A DNA stretch of 64,000 nucleotides, taken from the NCBI RefSeq assembly GCF_022549225.1, contig NZ_JAKZFD010000003.1, forward strand, positions 62,001-126,000, in the 5' to 3' direction. The notes below the pieces were generated by a model. The model was not told the DNA's origin. It worked only from the letters and a program-made list of their open reading frames with translations, and searched no databases. The stretch comes from Pelomonas sp. CA6 (GTDB lineage Bacteria; Pseudomonadota; Gammaproteobacteria; Burkholderiales; Burkholderiaceae_C). How positions within the stretch are numbered: position 1 is the first letter of the stretch; each line of letters begins with the position of its first letter. Shown piece after piece: positions 16,624 through 34,516 of the stretch. A program made the position numbers and the translations under genes.

Positions 16624-17814
16624 ATGGCAAAAGGTAAGTTTGAACGTACCAAGCCGCACGTGAACGTGGGCACGATTGGTCACGTGGACCATGGCAAGAC
16701 GACGCTGACGGCTGCGATCGCGACGGTGCTGGCTGCGAAGTTCGGCGGCGAGGCGAAGAAGTACGACGAAATCGACGCGGCGCCGGAAGAGAAGGCGCGC
16801 GGCATCACGATCAACACCGCGCACGTGGAATACGAGACGGCCAACCGCCACTACGCCCACGTGGACTGCCCGGGCCACGCTGACTACGTGAAGAACATGA
16901 TCACGGGTGCGGCGCAAATGGACGGCGCGATCCTGGTGTGCTCGGCCGCTGACGGCCCGATGCCCCAGACTCGCGAGCACATCCTGCTGGCGCGTCAGGT
17001 GGGCGTGAAGTACATCATCGTGTTCCTGAACAAGTGCGACATGGTGGACGACGCCGAGCTGCTGGAGCTGGTGGAAATGGAAGTCCGCGAGCTGCTGAGC
17101 AAGTACGACTTCCCGGGCGACGACACGCCGATCATCAAGGGTTCGGCCAAGCTGGCGCTGGAAGGCGACCAGGGCGAGCTGGGCGAGGCGTCGATCCTGC
17201 GTCTGGCCGAAGCGCTGGACACCTACATCCCGACGCCGGAGCGTGCCGTGGACGGCGCCTTCCTGCTGCCGGTGGAAGACGTGTTCTCGATCTCGGGCCG
17301 CGGTACCGTGGTGACGGGTCGTGTGGAGCGTGGCATCGTCAAGGTCGGTGAAGAAGTGGAAATCGTGGGTATCCGCGATCTGCAGAAGACCACCGTGACG
17401 GGCGTGGAAATGTTCCGCAAGCTGCTGGACCAGGGCCAGGCGGGCGACAACGTGGGTATCCTGCTGCGCGGCACGAAGCGCGAAGAAGTCGAGCGTGGCC
17501 AAGTGCTGGCGAAGCCGGGTTCGATCAAGCCGCACACGCACTTCACCGCTGAGGTGTACGTGCTGTCCAAGGAAGAAGGTGGCCGTCACACGCCGTTCTT
17601 CAACAACTACCGTCCGCAGTTCTACTTCCGTACCACGGACGTGACCGGCGCGGTGGAGCTGCCCAAGGACAAGGAAATGGTCATGCCCGGCGACAACGTC
17701 GGCATCACCGTGAAGCTGATCGCTCCGATCGCCATGGAGCAGGGTCTGCGCTTCGCCATCCGTGAAGGCGGTCGTACCGTCGGCTCGGGCGTCGTGGCCA
17801 CCATCATCGAGTAA
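16624..17814 (+). CDS. tuf: Elongation factor Tu, first copy
   Basis: GTPase that carries aminoacyl-tRNA to the ribosomal A site. The 396-residue protein has G1 GHVDHGKT at residues 19-26, DCPGH in switch II, and NKCD for guanine specificity, followed by the two beta-barrel domains. It sits behind three tRNA genes and before tRNA-Trp, the tufB position. The second copy in the str block encodes an identical protein and differs at only two nucleotides (16632 and 17799 here, both synonymous), which points to recent gene conversion. Confidence 0.99.
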   Translation: MAKGKFERTKPHVNVGTIGHVDHGKTTLTAAIATVLAAKFGGEAKKYDEIDAAPEEKARGITINTAHVEYETANRHYAHVDCPGHADYVKNMITGAAQMDGAILVCSAADGPMPQTREHILLARQVGVKYIIVFLNKCDMVDDAELLELVEMEVRELLSKYDFPGDDTPIIKGSAKLALEGDQGELGEASILRLAEALDTYIPTPERAVDGAFLLPVEDVFSISGRGTVVTGRVERGIVKVGEEVEIVGIRDLQKTTVTGVEMFRKLLDQGQAGDNVGILLRGTKREEVERGQVLAKPGSIKPHTHFTAEVYVLSKEEGGRHTPFFNNYRPQFYFRTTDVTGAVELPKDKEMVMPGDNVGITVKLIAPIAMEQGLRFAIREGGRTVGSGVVATIIE

Positions 17815-17831
17815 AGTCTGAGAAGGACCAC

Positions 17832-17907
17832 AGGGGCATAGCTCAATTGGCAGAGCGTCGGTCTCCAAAACCGAAGGTTGGGGGTTCGAGACCCTCTGCC
17901 CCTGCCA
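17832..17907 (+). tRNA. tRNA-Trp (CCA)
   Basis: Acceptor stem AGGGGCA pairs with TGCCCCT, anticodon loop CTCCAAA carries CCA, T loop TTCGAGA, discriminator G and an encoded CCA end. It lies between tufB and secE as in many proteobacteria. Confidence 0.97.
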
Positions 17908-17949
17908 GCAATCGACGATAATCGAACGCTGGTTTCAGTGGTCAAGCCA

Positions 17950-17979
17950 AGCCCGCGGGAGTTGATCCCGGCGGGCTTT
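17950..17979 (+). terminator. Hairpin after tRNA-Trp, weak terminator or attenuator
   Basis: AGCCCGC / GCGGGCT encloses an inner GGGA / TCCC pairing and is followed by only three T. The short T tract suggests partial termination or RNA processing between the tRNA part and secE. Confidence 0.55.
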
Positions 17980-18056
17980 GCTGCTGGTGGGTCTGCGAGC
18001 TTTGGAGGCTTTGCGGATCGTGGGTCTGGCGCAAGCCCGGCCGGGAAGTGAGTTCA

Positions 18057-18440
18057 ATGTCCAATCCTCAAGTCGAAACGGTGACCACGGGCGCCGACAA
18101 GGCCAAGCTGGCCGGCGCCGTGCTGCTGTTGGTGGCGGCCTTGGTGGCGTTCTACCTGTTGAGCAAGCAGGGTGCCCTGGTGCAGTGGGGGGCTCTGATC
18201 GTGTTGCTGCTGGCAGCGGCCGGGTCGTTCTTCACCTCCGAGTCGGGCAAGTCGCTGATCGCCTACGGCCAGGACTCCATGCGCGAGGTGCGCAAGGTCG
18301 TCTGGCCGACTCGCAAGGAGGCGATGCAGATGACGGGCTATGTGTTCGCCTTCGTGGTCGTGATGGCGCTGTTCCTCTGGCTGACCGACAAGACGCTGGA
18401 GTGGGTGCTGTATGACCTGATCCTGGGCTGGAGGCGCTGA
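18057..18440 (+). CDS. secE: SecE, preprotein translocase subunit
   Basis: Clamps SecY in the inner-membrane protein export channel. The 127-residue form has three hydrophobic segments, as in enterobacteria, and the conserved cytoplasmic motif [13 protein letters not shown] before the last one. ATG at 18057 is chosen over the in-frame GTG 9 nt earlier because GGGAAG lies at a normal distance from the ATG. nusG follows after 32 nt, the standard secE-nusG pair. Confidence 0.95.
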   Translation: MSNPQVETVTTGADKAKLAGAVLLLVAALVAFYLLSKQGALVQWGALIVLLLAAAGSFFTSESGKSLIAYGQDSMREVRKVVWPTRKEAMQMTGYVFAFVVVMALFLWLTDKTLEWVLYDLILGWRR

Positions 18441-18472
18441 AGGCGCCGCCCGGACGACTAGATAGGACCGAG

Positions 18473-19057
18473 ATGAGCGAAGAGCAAAACATCGCCGCGA
18501 ACGAGCCGGCCGTGCCGGCGGGCCCGCCCAAGCGCTGGTATGTGGTGCATGCCTATTCGGGCATGGAGAAGGCCGTCGAGCGCAATCTGCGCGAGCGCAT
18601 CGACCGCGCCGGCATGCAGGACAAGTTCGGCCGCATCCTGGTGCCCACCGAGGAAGTGGTGGAACTGAAGAACGGCAAGAAGTCCGTCACCGAGCGTCGT
18701 TTCTTCCCTGGCTATGTGCTGGTGGAAATGGTGATGGAAGACGACACCTGGCACCTGGTCAAGCACACCTCCAAGGTCACCGGCTTCGTCGGCGGCGCGA
18801 AGAACCGCCCGGCGCCGATCTCGGAAGCCGAGGTCATGAAGATCGTCAACCAGATGCAAGAGGGCGTGGACAAGCCGCGTCCCAAGGTCGAGTGGACGGT
18901 GGGCGAGATCGTGCGTGTCAAGGAAGGTCCGTTCACCGACTTCAACGGCAGCATCGAGGAAGTCAACTACGACAAGTCCAAGCTGCGCGTGTCGGTCACG
19001 ATCTTCGGTCGTGCCACCCCGGTGGAGCTGGACTTTGCGCAGGTGGAGAAGGTCTGA
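18473..19057 (+). CDS. nusG: Transcription termination/antitermination protein NusG
   Basis: Binds RNA polymerase to suppress pausing and links it to Rho or to the ribosome. The 194-residue protein has the NGN domain ([17 protein letters not shown] at about 16-32, FPGYVLVEM) and a C-terminal KOW domain starting near [11 protein letters not shown]. Normal length and position between secE and rplK. A 182-nt gap before rplK is the place where an L1-controlled leader would be expected, though I could not assign one. Confidence 0.98.
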   Translation: MSEEQNIAANEPAVPAGPPKRWYVVHAYSGMEKAVERNLRERIDRAGMQDKFGRILVPTEEVVELKNGKKSVTERRFFPGYVLVEMVMEDDTWHLVKHTSKVTGFVGGAKNRPAPISEAEVMKIVNQMQEGVDKPRPKVEWTVGEIVRVKEGPFTDFNGSIEEVNYDKSKLRVSVTIFGRATPVELDFAQVEKV

Positions 19058-19239
19058 GGGCGCTTGCCCTCCTGGACGCCTCCCGAGGTTTAGGGCCTGG
19101 TAGCTGCCCCAAAGCTGCCCGTAGCCAGTCTGCGACGTGATGCGGACACGAGGAGCCAGGGTGTGGGCGCAAGCCTGAGTCCCTGGCGCTAGCACTCAGG
19201 CAGTGCGGCGAGGCCGCCGTGCTGCTGTCAGGAGAAATC

Positions 19240-19671
19240 ATGGCCAAGAAGATTGTCGGCTTCATCAAGCTGCAAATCCCGGCCGGCAAGGCGAACCCGT
19301 CGCCTCCCGTCGGTCCCGCGCTGGGTCAGCGTGGTCTGAACATCATGGAATTCTGCAAGGCGTTCAACGCCCAAACGCAGAGCTATGAGCCGGGCCTCAA
19401 GCTGCCCGTCGTGATCACCGCGTTCGCGGACAAGAGCTTCACCTTCGTGATCAAGTCGCCGCCGGCGACCGTGCTGCTGAAGAAGGCGGCCAAGATCGAG
19501 AAGGGTTCGCAGCGTCCTCACCTGGACAAGGTCGGCAAGCTGACCCGCGCCCAGCTGGAAGAGATCGCCAAGACCAAGCAAAAGGACCTGACGGCTGCCG
19601 ACATGGACGCCGCGGTTCGCACCATCGCCGGCTCGGCCCGCTCGATGGGCATCATCGTGGAGGGTGTCTGA
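19240..19671 (+). CDS. rplK: 50S ribosomal protein L11
   Basis: Forms the GTPase-associated centre with 23S rRNA at the base of the L7/L12 stalk. The 143-residue protein shows the N-terminal [21 protein letters not shown] block (split across the known proline-rich hinge) and the C-terminal RNA-binding domain. The ATG follows AGGAGAA. An alternative start 21 nt upstream is rejected on family alignment. It is separated from rplA by a single base, so the two are coupled. Confidence 0.98.
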   Translation: MAKKIVGFIKLQIPAGKANPSPPVGPALGQRGLNIMEFCKAFNAQTQSYEPGLKLPVVITAFADKSFTFVIKSPPATVLLKKAAKIEKGSQRPHLDKVGKLTRAQLEEIAKTKQKDLTAADMDAAVRTIAGSARSMGIIVEGV

Positions 19672-19672
19672 C

Positions 19673-20380
19673 ATGGCCAAGCTGACCAAGCGTCAACAAG
19701 CCCTGCAGGGCAAGGTCGAGACGACCAAGCTGTATCCCCTGACCGATGCGCTGAATCTGGTCAAGGCCTGCGCCACCGCCAAGTTTGACGAAGCCATCGA
19801 CGTGGCCGTGCAGCTGGGCGTGGACGCGAAGAAGTCGGACCAGGTGGTCCGCGGCGCCGTCGTGATGCCCAACGGCATCGGCAAGACCAAGCGTGTCGCC
19901 GTGTTCGCGCAAGGCGCCAAGGCTGAAGAAGCCAAGGCTGCCGGCGCCGATGTGGTCGGCATGGAAGACCTGGCCGAGCGCGTGAAGGCGGGCGACATGC
20001 CCTTCGACGTCGTCATCGCTTCGCCCGACACGATGCGCGTCGTCGGTACCCTGGGTCAGATCCTGGGTCCGCGCGGCCTGATGCCCAACCCCAAGGTCGG
20101 CACCGTGACCCCGGACGTCGCCACGGCCGTGAAGAACGCCAAGGCGGGTCAGGTCCAGTTCCGCGTCGACAAGGCCGGCATCATCCACGCCACCATCGGC
20201 CGTCGTTCGTTCGACACCGACAAGCTGGAAGGCAACCTGCGCGCGCTGGTCGAGGCCCTGAACAAGGCCAAGCCGGCGTCGAGCAAGGGCATCTACCTGC
20301 GCAAGGTGGCCGTGTCCTCCACGATGGGCGTCGGCGCCCGCGTGGAAGTGGGCTCGATCAACGCTTCGACCGCCGTCTAA
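19673..20380 (+). CDS. rplA: 50S ribosomal protein L1
   Basis: Builds the mobile L1 stalk that handles E-site tRNA, and in relatives represses its own operon by binding the mRNA leader. The 235-residue protein has the usual length, with conserved [15 protein letters not shown]. It starts 1 nt after the rplK stop. After it comes a 289-nt leader that separates the L11 pair from rplJ. Confidence 0.98.
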   Translation: MAKLTKRQQALQGKVETTKLYPLTDALNLVKACATAKFDEAIDVAVQLGVDAKKSDQVVRGAVVMPNGIGKTKRVAVFAQGAKAEEAKAAGADVVGMEDLAERVKAGDMPFDVVIASPDTMRVVGTLGQILGPRGLMPNPKVGTVTPDVATAVKNAKAGQVQFRVDKAGIIHATIGRRSFDTDKLEGNLRALVEALNKAKPASSKGIYLRKVAVSSTMGVGARVEVGSINASTAV

Positions 20381-20669
20381 GCGTTTGCTTCAGATGAGGT
20401 GTGGCGCGAGTCTGGCGCCGCACTGATGAATTGGTGGGGCGCCGTGGGTCTCTGGATCCGCGGCGCGTCATCCAAGACCGCTGGCGCGAAGCCCCGCAGT
20501 CCCGGGGGTGACGCTTAATCGCAGGCCCCAGGCCTTCGGCCAGCGCAGATGGCGGTCCCGCTGAAAGGAAAGGTTCTCGACCTGTCGAGATGGTTTCCTG
20601 ACAGAAGGTCGCTAAATCCCGGTGTGCCCGTCGTCGCAAGGCGCGGGCGCGTAATGTGAGGAGTAGACC
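20381..20669 (+). ncRNA. rplJ leader, candidate L10 autoregulatory region
   Basis: No gene is visible in this 289-nt spacer. It holds a strong hairpin at 20567-20598: GGAAA / TTTCC outer stem, a 3x3 internal loop (GGT / TGG), then TCTCGA / TCGAGA closed by CCTG. A bulged stem in this position is what the L10(L12)4 repressor complex binds in other bacteria. Assignment as an L10 leader is by position and shape, not by covariance. Confidence 0.5.
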
Positions 20670-21188
20670 TTGAGTCTCAATCGCAACGAGAAAGCAGCCG
20701 TTGTGTCGGAAGTGGCAGCGCAAGCCGCCAAGGCCCAGACGCTGGCGCTGGCTGAGTATCGTGGCCTCACCGTGGAAGCTCTGAACAAGCTGCGCGTCAC
20801 CGCGCGTGCCCAAGGCGTGTACCTTCATGTGCTGAAGAACACCCTGGCGCGTCGTGCGGTCGCCGGCACTTCGTTCGAAGCGGCCTCGGATGCCATGGTC
20901 GGCCCGCTGATCTACGGCTTTTCGGAAGACGCTGTCGCCGCGGCCAAAGTCATCGCTGACTTTGCCAAGGGCAACGACAAGCTCGTCATCAAGGGTGGTG
21001 CGTACGGTGGCAAGGCTCTGGACGTCAACGGCGTGAAGGCGCTGGCGGCGGTTCCGAGCAAGGAAGTGCTGCTGTCGCAGATCGCCGGCCTGCTCAAGTC
21101 GCCGGTGCAGCGCACCGCGGCCGTGCTGGCTGCCCTGGCTCAGCAAAAGGGTGGCGGCGCCGAAGCCGAAGCCCCGGCTGCGGCCTGA
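20670..21188 (+). CDS. rplJ: 50S ribosomal protein L10
   Basis: Anchors L7/L12 dimers to the ribosome, and its complex with L12 commonly represses its own mRNA. The 172-residue protein begins with a TTG codon ([12 protein letters not shown]); GAGGAG about 8 nt upstream and the family N-terminus support that start. The C-terminal helix that binds L12 dimers precedes an Ala-rich tail. rplL follows after 40 nt. Confidence 0.96.
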   Translation: MSLNRNEKAAVVSEVAAQAAKAQTLALAEYRGLTVEALNKLRVTARAQGVYLHVLKNTLARRAVAGTSFEAASDAMVGPLIYGFSEDAVAAAKVIADFAKGNDKLVIKGGAYGGKALDVNGVKALAAVPSKEVLLSQIAGLLKSPVQRTAAVLAALAQQKGGGAEAEAPAAA

Positions 21189-21228
21189 TCGACCCCCGCA
21201 ATCAATCTCTGTTATTTAGGAAACTATC

Positions 21229-21609
21229 ATGGCATTCGATAAAGACGCCTTCCTGGCTGCCCTGGACAGCATGACCGTTCTGGAACTGAACGACCTGGTC
21301 AAGGCCATTGAAGAGAAGTTCGGCGTGTCCGCCGCTTCCATGGCCGCTCCGGCCGCTGGCGGCGCTGCCGCTGGTGGCGCTGCCGCCGCCGAAGAGAAGA
21401 CCGAGTTCACCGTGGTGCTGGCCGAAGCCGGTTCCAACAAGGTGGGCGTGATCAAGGCCGTGCGCGAAATCACCGGCCTGGGTCTGAAGGAAGCCAAGGA
21501 CCTGGTCGACGGCGCTCCGAAGCCCGTCAAGGAAGGCGTGTCCAAGGCCGACGCCGACGCCGCCAAGAAGAAGCTGGAAGAAGCCGGCGCCAAGGTCGAG
21601 CTCAAGTAA
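21229..21609 (+). CDS. rplL: 50S ribosomal protein L7/L12
   Basis: The multicopy stalk protein that recruits translational GTPases. The 126-residue acidic protein has an N-terminal dimerisation part, a flexible Ala/Gly hinge near residues 38-55 and the C-terminal factor-binding domain containing [16 protein letters not shown]. It follows rplJ closely and is separated from rpoB by 347 nt containing an attenuator-like hairpin, which allows more L12 than polymerase to be made. Confidence 0.98.
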   Translation: MAFDKDAFLAALDSMTVLELNDLVKAIEEKFGVSAASMAAPAAGGAAAGGAAAAEEKTEFTVVLAEAGSNKVGVIKAVREITGLGLKEAKDLVDGAPKPVKEGVSKADADAAKKKLEEAGAKVELK

Positions 21610-21651
21610 GACCTTGGGGAGTGCGGGTGGCCTGGCTGCCCGGCTCCACCG

Positions 21652-21684
21652 CGAAAGGGGTGGTCCTCTGGGCCTCCCCTTTCG
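21652..21684 (+). terminator. rplL-rpoB attenuator or RNase III-type hairpin
   Basis: A perfect 9-bp stem (CGAAAGGGG / CCCCTTTCG) with a 15-nt loop lies 42 nt after rplL and is followed loosely by T-rich bases. In the same spot Escherichia coli has an attenuator and an RNase III site. The rest of 21610-21956 shows no gene and no convincing promoter. Confidence 0.6.
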
Positions 21685-21956
21685 TCGTTTCAGGGTTTTT
21701 CCCTGTTGCCTTTGGGATCATCAAGAGCAGTTGAAAGGCTCGTGCGTTATCATGCGCGGTTCTTTCAAGTGTTCTCTGATCCGACTGCAGAGAACGGGTT
21801 TGGTCGGGCCTTGGTGCAACGCCTAGGTTGTCCGCCAGCGGTTGGTAGTGGCCAACCACCAAGCTTCGGTCCGTCCGCGAGGGATGAGGACCGAAAAGCC
21901 AGTCGCCGACGAAGTCCGTGCCACGGCCAGGCGCGGTCTCTCGACACGGAGTGTTT

Positions 21957-26078
<4,122 letters not shown>

Positions 26079-26099
26079 GAGACGGAACAGGAGAGACAC

Positions 26100-30323
<4,224 letters not shown>

Positions 30324-30374
30324 GGGCCTGCGATGGGGTGCCGCCCCATCGCGCCGCTCCGGTCGGCCACATAG

Positions 30375-30405
30375 CCGCCGCACCCGCAAGGGGCGGCGGT
30401 TTTTT
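30375..30405 (+). terminator. Intrinsic terminator after rpoC
   Basis: A GC-rich stem (CCGCCGC then CCC, with one bulged A, against GGGGCGGCGG) closes on a GCAA tetraloop and is followed by six T. It ends the secE-rpoC block. Confidence 0.92.
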
Positions 30406-30436
30406 CATGCCTGTGCCGGAACCTGGGGGACGCCGG

Positions 30437-30901
30437 TCAGTTCGCGCGGGCTTGCCAGAGCGCGCACCAGGGCTCGGGCGTCAGAATCTGCGGCCCCAGG
30501 CGTGCGACGCGCTTGCGCAGGGCCAGCACGGCCTTGTCGCGTGAAATCAGCCAGTCCACCCGCTCCGCGATGGCGAGATCGACGAACTTCTGATCGTCCG
30601 GATCCGTGCAGCGCGGCCGGCCGTGCCCCAGCGTCGGCAGTGGCCTCATTCGGCAGTGGCGCGCGAAGACCGCCTCGATGTGGGCGAGGTCGGGAGACCA
30701 GCGTGCCGCGACGCCGCGTCCGAGCACATGCTTCAGCTCATCCAGCATGCTCGGTGTGCCGATCCATTCGACCGTGCCCAGTTCCAGTGCATTGATCAAG
30801 GCGCCCATGCCCTGGTAGCCGAAGACCAGCCAGTCCATCACCACCTGGGTGTCCAGGATCAGCACAGGGGGGGGGCTGGCGGCGGGGGCGAGTGTCTCCA
30901 T
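30437..30901 (-). CDS. PIN-domain putative ribonuclease
   Basis: A 154-residue protein of the putative toxin-type PIN family. The acidic nuclease residues line up as Asp17 (LILDTQ), Glu55 (MLDELKHVL), Asp102/Asp103 (CTDPDDQKFVDLA) and Asp122 (LISRDKAVL), so the metal site looks complete. The METLAPA start is chosen; longer in-frame starts would run into the rpsL promoter. No antitoxin-like gene adjoins it on either side, so a solitary RNase is as likely as a toxin. It is inserted, on the opposite strand, between the rif and str blocks. Confidence 0.78.
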   Translation of the reverse strand: METLAPAASPPPVLILDTQVVMDWLVFGYQGMGALINALELGTVEWIGTPSMLDELKHVLGRGVAARWSPDLAHIEAVFARHCRMRPLPTLGHGRPRCTDPDDQKFVDLAIAERVDWLISRDKAVLALRKRVARLGPQILTPEPWCALWQARAN

Positions 30902-30934
30902 TGGACGGCGAGCATACCCTGCCATGGACGTGGC

Positions 30935-30964
30935 TTGTGCATAACTGGGGACCTGCACTACAAT
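30935..30964 (+). promoter_or_regulatory. Sigma-70 promoter of rpsL-rpsG-fusA-tuf
   Basis: TTGTGC (30935-30940) and TACAAT (30959-30964) with 18-nt spacing lie about 205 nt before rpsL. The long untranslated leader between this promoter and rpsL shows no gene. Confidence 0.7.
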
Positions 30965-31170
30965 CACGGGCTCTTCCGGCTGGTCTTGCCGTGCTTGCGC
31001 TCGTCTTTGAGTGCCTCTGGGTTTCCTGAAGGCAGATGAAGCGAGTCAGACGGGCGCGGCGGTGAACAAGGGCGCGGCTTCGCAATGGACTGCGGGCTGC
31101 GCTGTTGTCGTTGTCTCTGGTGATGAGGCCGAGGCCGGAGGTTGTGACTTCAAACGGGAACAAGTTACTT

Positions 31171-31548
31171 ATGCCAACCATCAATCAACTCGTGCGCCAA
31201 GGTCGTGAGACCGAGGTGACGAAATCCAAGTCGCCGGCCATGCAGGCCTGCCCCCAGCGTCGTGGCGTGTGCACCCGCGTGTACACCACGACCCCCAAGA
31301 AGCCGAACTCCGCGCTGCGTAAGGTGGCCAAGGTTCGCCTGACCAATGGGTTCGAGGTCATCTCGTACATCGGCGGTGAAGGCCACAACCTGCAAGAGCA
31401 CAGCGTTGTGCTGGTGCGCGGTGGTCGTGTGAAGGATCTGCCCGGTGTGCGTTACCACATCGTGCGCGGCTCGCTGGACCTGCAGGGCGTGAAGGATCGC
31501 AAGCAGTCGCGTTCCAAGTACGGCGCGAAGCGTCCGAAGAAGGCCTAA
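31171..31548 (+). CDS. rpsL: 30S ribosomal protein S12
   Basis: Decoding-centre protein and target of streptomycin-resistance mutations. The 125-residue protein has the wild-type [11 protein letters not shown] segment (Lys43, Lys44 counting Met) and Lys88-Asp89 before LPGVRYH, so no known resistance change is present; the Asp is the usual methylthiolation site. The start MPTINQLV follows family alignment. First gene of the str block; rpsG comes 180 nt later. Confidence 0.99.
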   Translation: MPTINQLVRQGRETEVTKSKSPAMQACPQRRGVCTRVYTTTPKKPNSALRKVAKVRLTNGFEVISYIGGEGHNLQEHSVVLVRGGRVKDLPGVRYHIVRGSLDLQGVKDRKQSRSKYGAKRPKKA

Positions 31549-31728
31549 TCAAGCCAAGGTTTTGGCGGTTTGCGGGGCTAGCCCGGAGGTCGTCAAGTTG
31601 TTGCGGACCCGGTGCCAACATTGAAAGAGGCGCCAGAGGCCGAGTAAGTGGGTCCCCCCAGAAGTTGGTGGAGATCCGCGGTGCGGGGCAAGAGCCCTGG
31701 CCAACTGAAGCATTGAAGGAAGAATCCC

Positions 31729-32199
31729 ATGCCACGTCGTCGCGAAGTTCCCAAGCGCGAGATCCTGCCCGATCCCAAGTTCGGCAATGTCGACCTGTCC
31801 AAGTTCATGAACGTCATCATGGAATCGGGCAAGAAGGCGGTCGCCGAGCGCATCATCTACGGTGCTCTCGACCAGATCGAGAAGAAGGCCGGCAAGGATC
31901 CGCTGGAAGTGTTCATCACCGCGCTGAACAACGTGAAGCCCATGGTCGAAGTGAAGTCCCGCCGCGTGGGCGGTGCGAACTACCAAGTTCCCGTGGAAGT
32001 TCGTCCCGTCCGCCGGATGGCTCTCGCCATGCGCTGGCTGAAGGAATCCGCGCGCAAGCGCGGCGAGAAGTCGATGGCTCAGCGCCTCGCCAATGAGCTG
32101 ATGGAAGCCTCGGAAGGCCGTGGCGGCGCGATGAAGAAGCGCGATGAAGTTCACCGCATGGCCGAAGCGAACCGCGCGTTCTCGCACTTCCGCTTCTAA
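31729..32199 (+). CDS. rpsG: 30S ribosomal protein S7
   Basis: Primary binder of the 16S 3' domain and organiser of the head of the small subunit; in relatives it represses the str operon. The 156-residue protein shows the conserved [19 protein letters not shown] start and the [12 protein letters not shown] beta-hairpin that contacts E-site tRNA. It begins after AAGGAAG and leads to fusA after 70 nt. Confidence 0.98.
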   Translation: MPRRREVPKREILPDPKFGNVDLSKFMNVIMESGKKAVAERIIYGALDQIEKKAGKDPLEVFITALNNVKPMVEVKSRRVGGANYQVPVEVRPVRRMALAMRWLKESARKRGEKSMAQRLANELMEASEGRGGAMKKRDEVHRMAEANRAFSHFRF

Positions 32200-32269
32200 A
32201 AACTGACCTCTTCGGCCGCCTCGGGTTTTTACTAACCCGTTGGCGGCTCACTGCATCTGGAGTGACACC

Positions 32270-34372
32270 ATGTCCCGCAAGACCCCCATCGAGCGCTACC
32301 GCAATATCGGTATCTCGGCGCATATCGATGCCGGCAAGACAACCACGACCGAGCGCATCCTGTTCTACACCGGTGTGAACCACAAGATCGGTGAAGTGCA
32401 TGATGGCGCGGCCACCATGGACTGGATGGAGCAGGAACAGGAGCGCGGCATCACCATCACGTCGGCCGCGACGACCTGCTTCTGGAAGGGCATGGACCTG
32501 TCCTATCCGGAGCACCGCTTCAACATCATCGACACCCCGGGCCACGTGGACTTCACCATCGAGGTGGAGCGTTCCATGCGCGTGCTGGATGGCGCCTGCA
32601 TGGTGTACTGCGCCGTGGGTGGCGTGCAGCCCCAGTCGGAAACCGTCTGGCGCCAGGCCAACAAGTACAAGGTGCCGCGTCTGGCCTTCGTGAACAAGAT
32701 GGACCGTACCGGTGCCAACTTCTTCAAGGTCGTGGACCAGATGAAGACGCGCCTGAAGGCCAATCCGGTGCCCATCGTGATCCCCATCGGTGCCGAAGAT
32801 AACTTCAAGGGCGTCGTGGACCTGCTCAAGATGAAGGCCATCATCTGGGACGAGGCGTCCCAGGGCATGAAGTTTGAGTACCAGGACATCCCGGCCGATC
32901 TGGCGGATACCGCCAATGAGTGGCGCGAGAAGATGGTCGAGGCCGCGGCCGAAGCCAGCGAAGAGCTGATGAACAAGTACCTCGAGTCAGGTGAACTGAC
33001 CGAGGAAGAGATCAAGCTCGCCCTGCGTCAGCGCACCATCGCGACCGAAATCCAGCCCATGCTGTGCGGCACCGCGTTCAAGAACAAGGGCGTGCAGCGC
33101 ATGCTGGACGCCGTGATCGATTTCCTGCCCTCTCCGGTGGACATTCCCCCGGTGGCCGGCACGGACGAGGACGACAAGGAAGTCACCCGCAAGGCCGACG
33201 ACAACGAGAAGTTCGCCGCGCTGGCCTTCAAGCTGATGACCGACCCCTTCGTCGGCCAGCTGACCTTTGTGCGCGTGTACTCGGGCGTGCTGAACTCCGG
33301 CTCGACCGTGTACAACCCGATCAAGGGCAAGAAGGAGCGTATCGGCCGTATCCTGCAGATGCACGCCAACCAGCGTGAGGAAATCAAGGAAATTCTGGCT
33401 GGTGACATCGCTGCCTGCGTGGGTCTGAAGGAAGTGACCACGGGCGAAACCCTGTGCGATCCGGATGCTGTGATCACGCTGGAAAAGATGGTCTTCCCCG
33501 AGCCTGTGATCTCGCAGGCCGTGGAACCCAAGACCAAGGCCGACCAGGAGAAGATGGGTATCGCGCTGGGTCGTCTGGCTGCGGAAGATCCGTCGTTCCG
33601 CGTGCGCACCGACGAAGAATCCGGCCAGACCATCATCTCCGGCATGGGCGAGCTGCACCTGGAAATCATCGTCGACCGCATGAAGCGCGAGTTCGGCGTG
33701 GAAGCCAACGTCGGCAAGCCGCAGGTGGCCTACCGCGAAACCATCCGCAAGACCGCGACCGACGTCGAAGGCAAGTTCGTTCGCCAGTCCGGTGGTAAGG
33801 GTCAGTATGGTCACGTGGTGCTGACCGTCGAGCCGCAGGAAGCCGGCAAGGGCTTCGAGTTCGTCGACGCCATCAAGGGCGGCGTGGTGCCGCGCGAGTA
33901 CATCCCGGCGGTCGAGAAGGGTGTTATCGACACCCTGCCGAACGGCGTGCTGGCGGGCTATCCGGTGGTGGACGTGAAGGTCACGCTGACCTTCGGTTCG
34001 TACCACGATGTGGACTCGAACGAAAACGCGTTCAAGATGGCTGCGTCGATGGGCTTCAAGGAAGCTTGCCGTCGTGCCAATCCGGTGATCCTGGAGCCGA
34101 TGATGGCCGTGGAAGTCGAGACCCCGGAAGACTACGCCGGCACGGTGATGGGCGATCTGTCCAGCCGTCGCGGCATGGTCCAGGGCATGGACGACATGGT
34201 CGGCGGTGGCAAGATCATCAAGGCGGAGGTGCCTCTGTCCGAGATGTTCGGCTACTCGACCTCGCTGCGCTCGGCGACCCAGGGTCGCGCCACGTACACG
34301 ATGGAGTTCAAGCACTACAGCGAAGCTCCGAAGAACGTGGCCGACGCCATCATCACGGCGCGCGCTAAATAA
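32270..34372 (+). CDS. fusA: Elongation factor G
   Basis: GTPase that drives ribosomal translocation. The 700-residue protein has G1 AHIDAGKTT near residue 18, the switch [15 protein letters not shown] for guanine binding, and later domains with the [10 protein letters not shown] block of domain III. The start [14 protein letters not shown] is chosen by family alignment over one 30 nt upstream. A GC-rich hairpin lies just downstream, before the second tuf. Confidence 0.99.
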   Translation: MSRKTPIERYRNIGISAHIDAGKTTTTERILFYTGVNHKIGEVHDGAATMDWMEQEQERGITITSAATTCFWKGMDLSYPEHRFNIIDTPGHVDFTIEVERSMRVLDGACMVYCAVGGVQPQSETVWRQANKYKVPRLAFVNKMDRTGANFFKVVDQMKTRLKANPVPIVIPIGAEDNFKGVVDLLKMKAIIWDEASQGMKFEYQDIPADLADTANEWREKMVEAAAEASEELMNKYLESGELTEEEIKLALRQRTIATEIQPMLCGTAFKNKGVQRMLDAVIDFLPSPVDIPPVAGTDEDDKEVTRKADDNEKFAALAFKLMTDPFVGQLTFVRVYSGVLNSGSTVYNPIKGKKERIGRILQMHANQREEIKEILAGDIAACVGLKEVTTGETLCDPDAVITLEKMVFPEPVISQAVEPKTKADQEKMGIALGRLAAEDPSFRVRTDEESGQTIISGMGELHLEIIVDRMKREFGVEANVGKPQVAYRETIRKTATDVEGKFVRQSGGKGQYGHVVLTVEPQEAGKGFEFVDAIKGGVVPREYIPAVEKGVIDTLPNGVLAGYPVVDVKVTLTFGSYHDVDSNENAFKMAASMGFKEACRRANPVILEPMMAVEVETPEDYAGTVMGDLSSRRGMVQGMDDMVGGGKIIKAEVPLSEMFGYSTSLRSATQGRATYTMEFKHYSEAPKNVADAIITARAK

Positions 34373-34380
34373 GAGGCTCC

Positions 34381-34407
34381 AGGCCGGCCCTCTTCGGAGG
34401 CCGGCCT
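34381..34407 (+). other. Hairpin between fusA and tuf
   Basis: AGGCCGGCC and GGCCGGCCT form a perfect 9-bp stem 8 nt after fusA, with no T tract. It may stabilise the 3' end of the fusA message or reduce read-through; it is not a standard terminator. Confidence 0.55.
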
Positions 34408-34516
34408 TCGAATCGTCTTCATCGCGCTTCTCCCGGTTACCAGTCGCCGGGGTCAGAGAATGCGGTGGAAACGCTAAACCAACAGACTGGCGGAATGCTC
34501 TTTTTGGAGAATAGAA

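Noticed and set aside
21731-21752. TTGAAA and TTATCA as a promoter before rpoB
   Set aside because: The spacing is only 10 nt, too short for a sigma-70 promoter.
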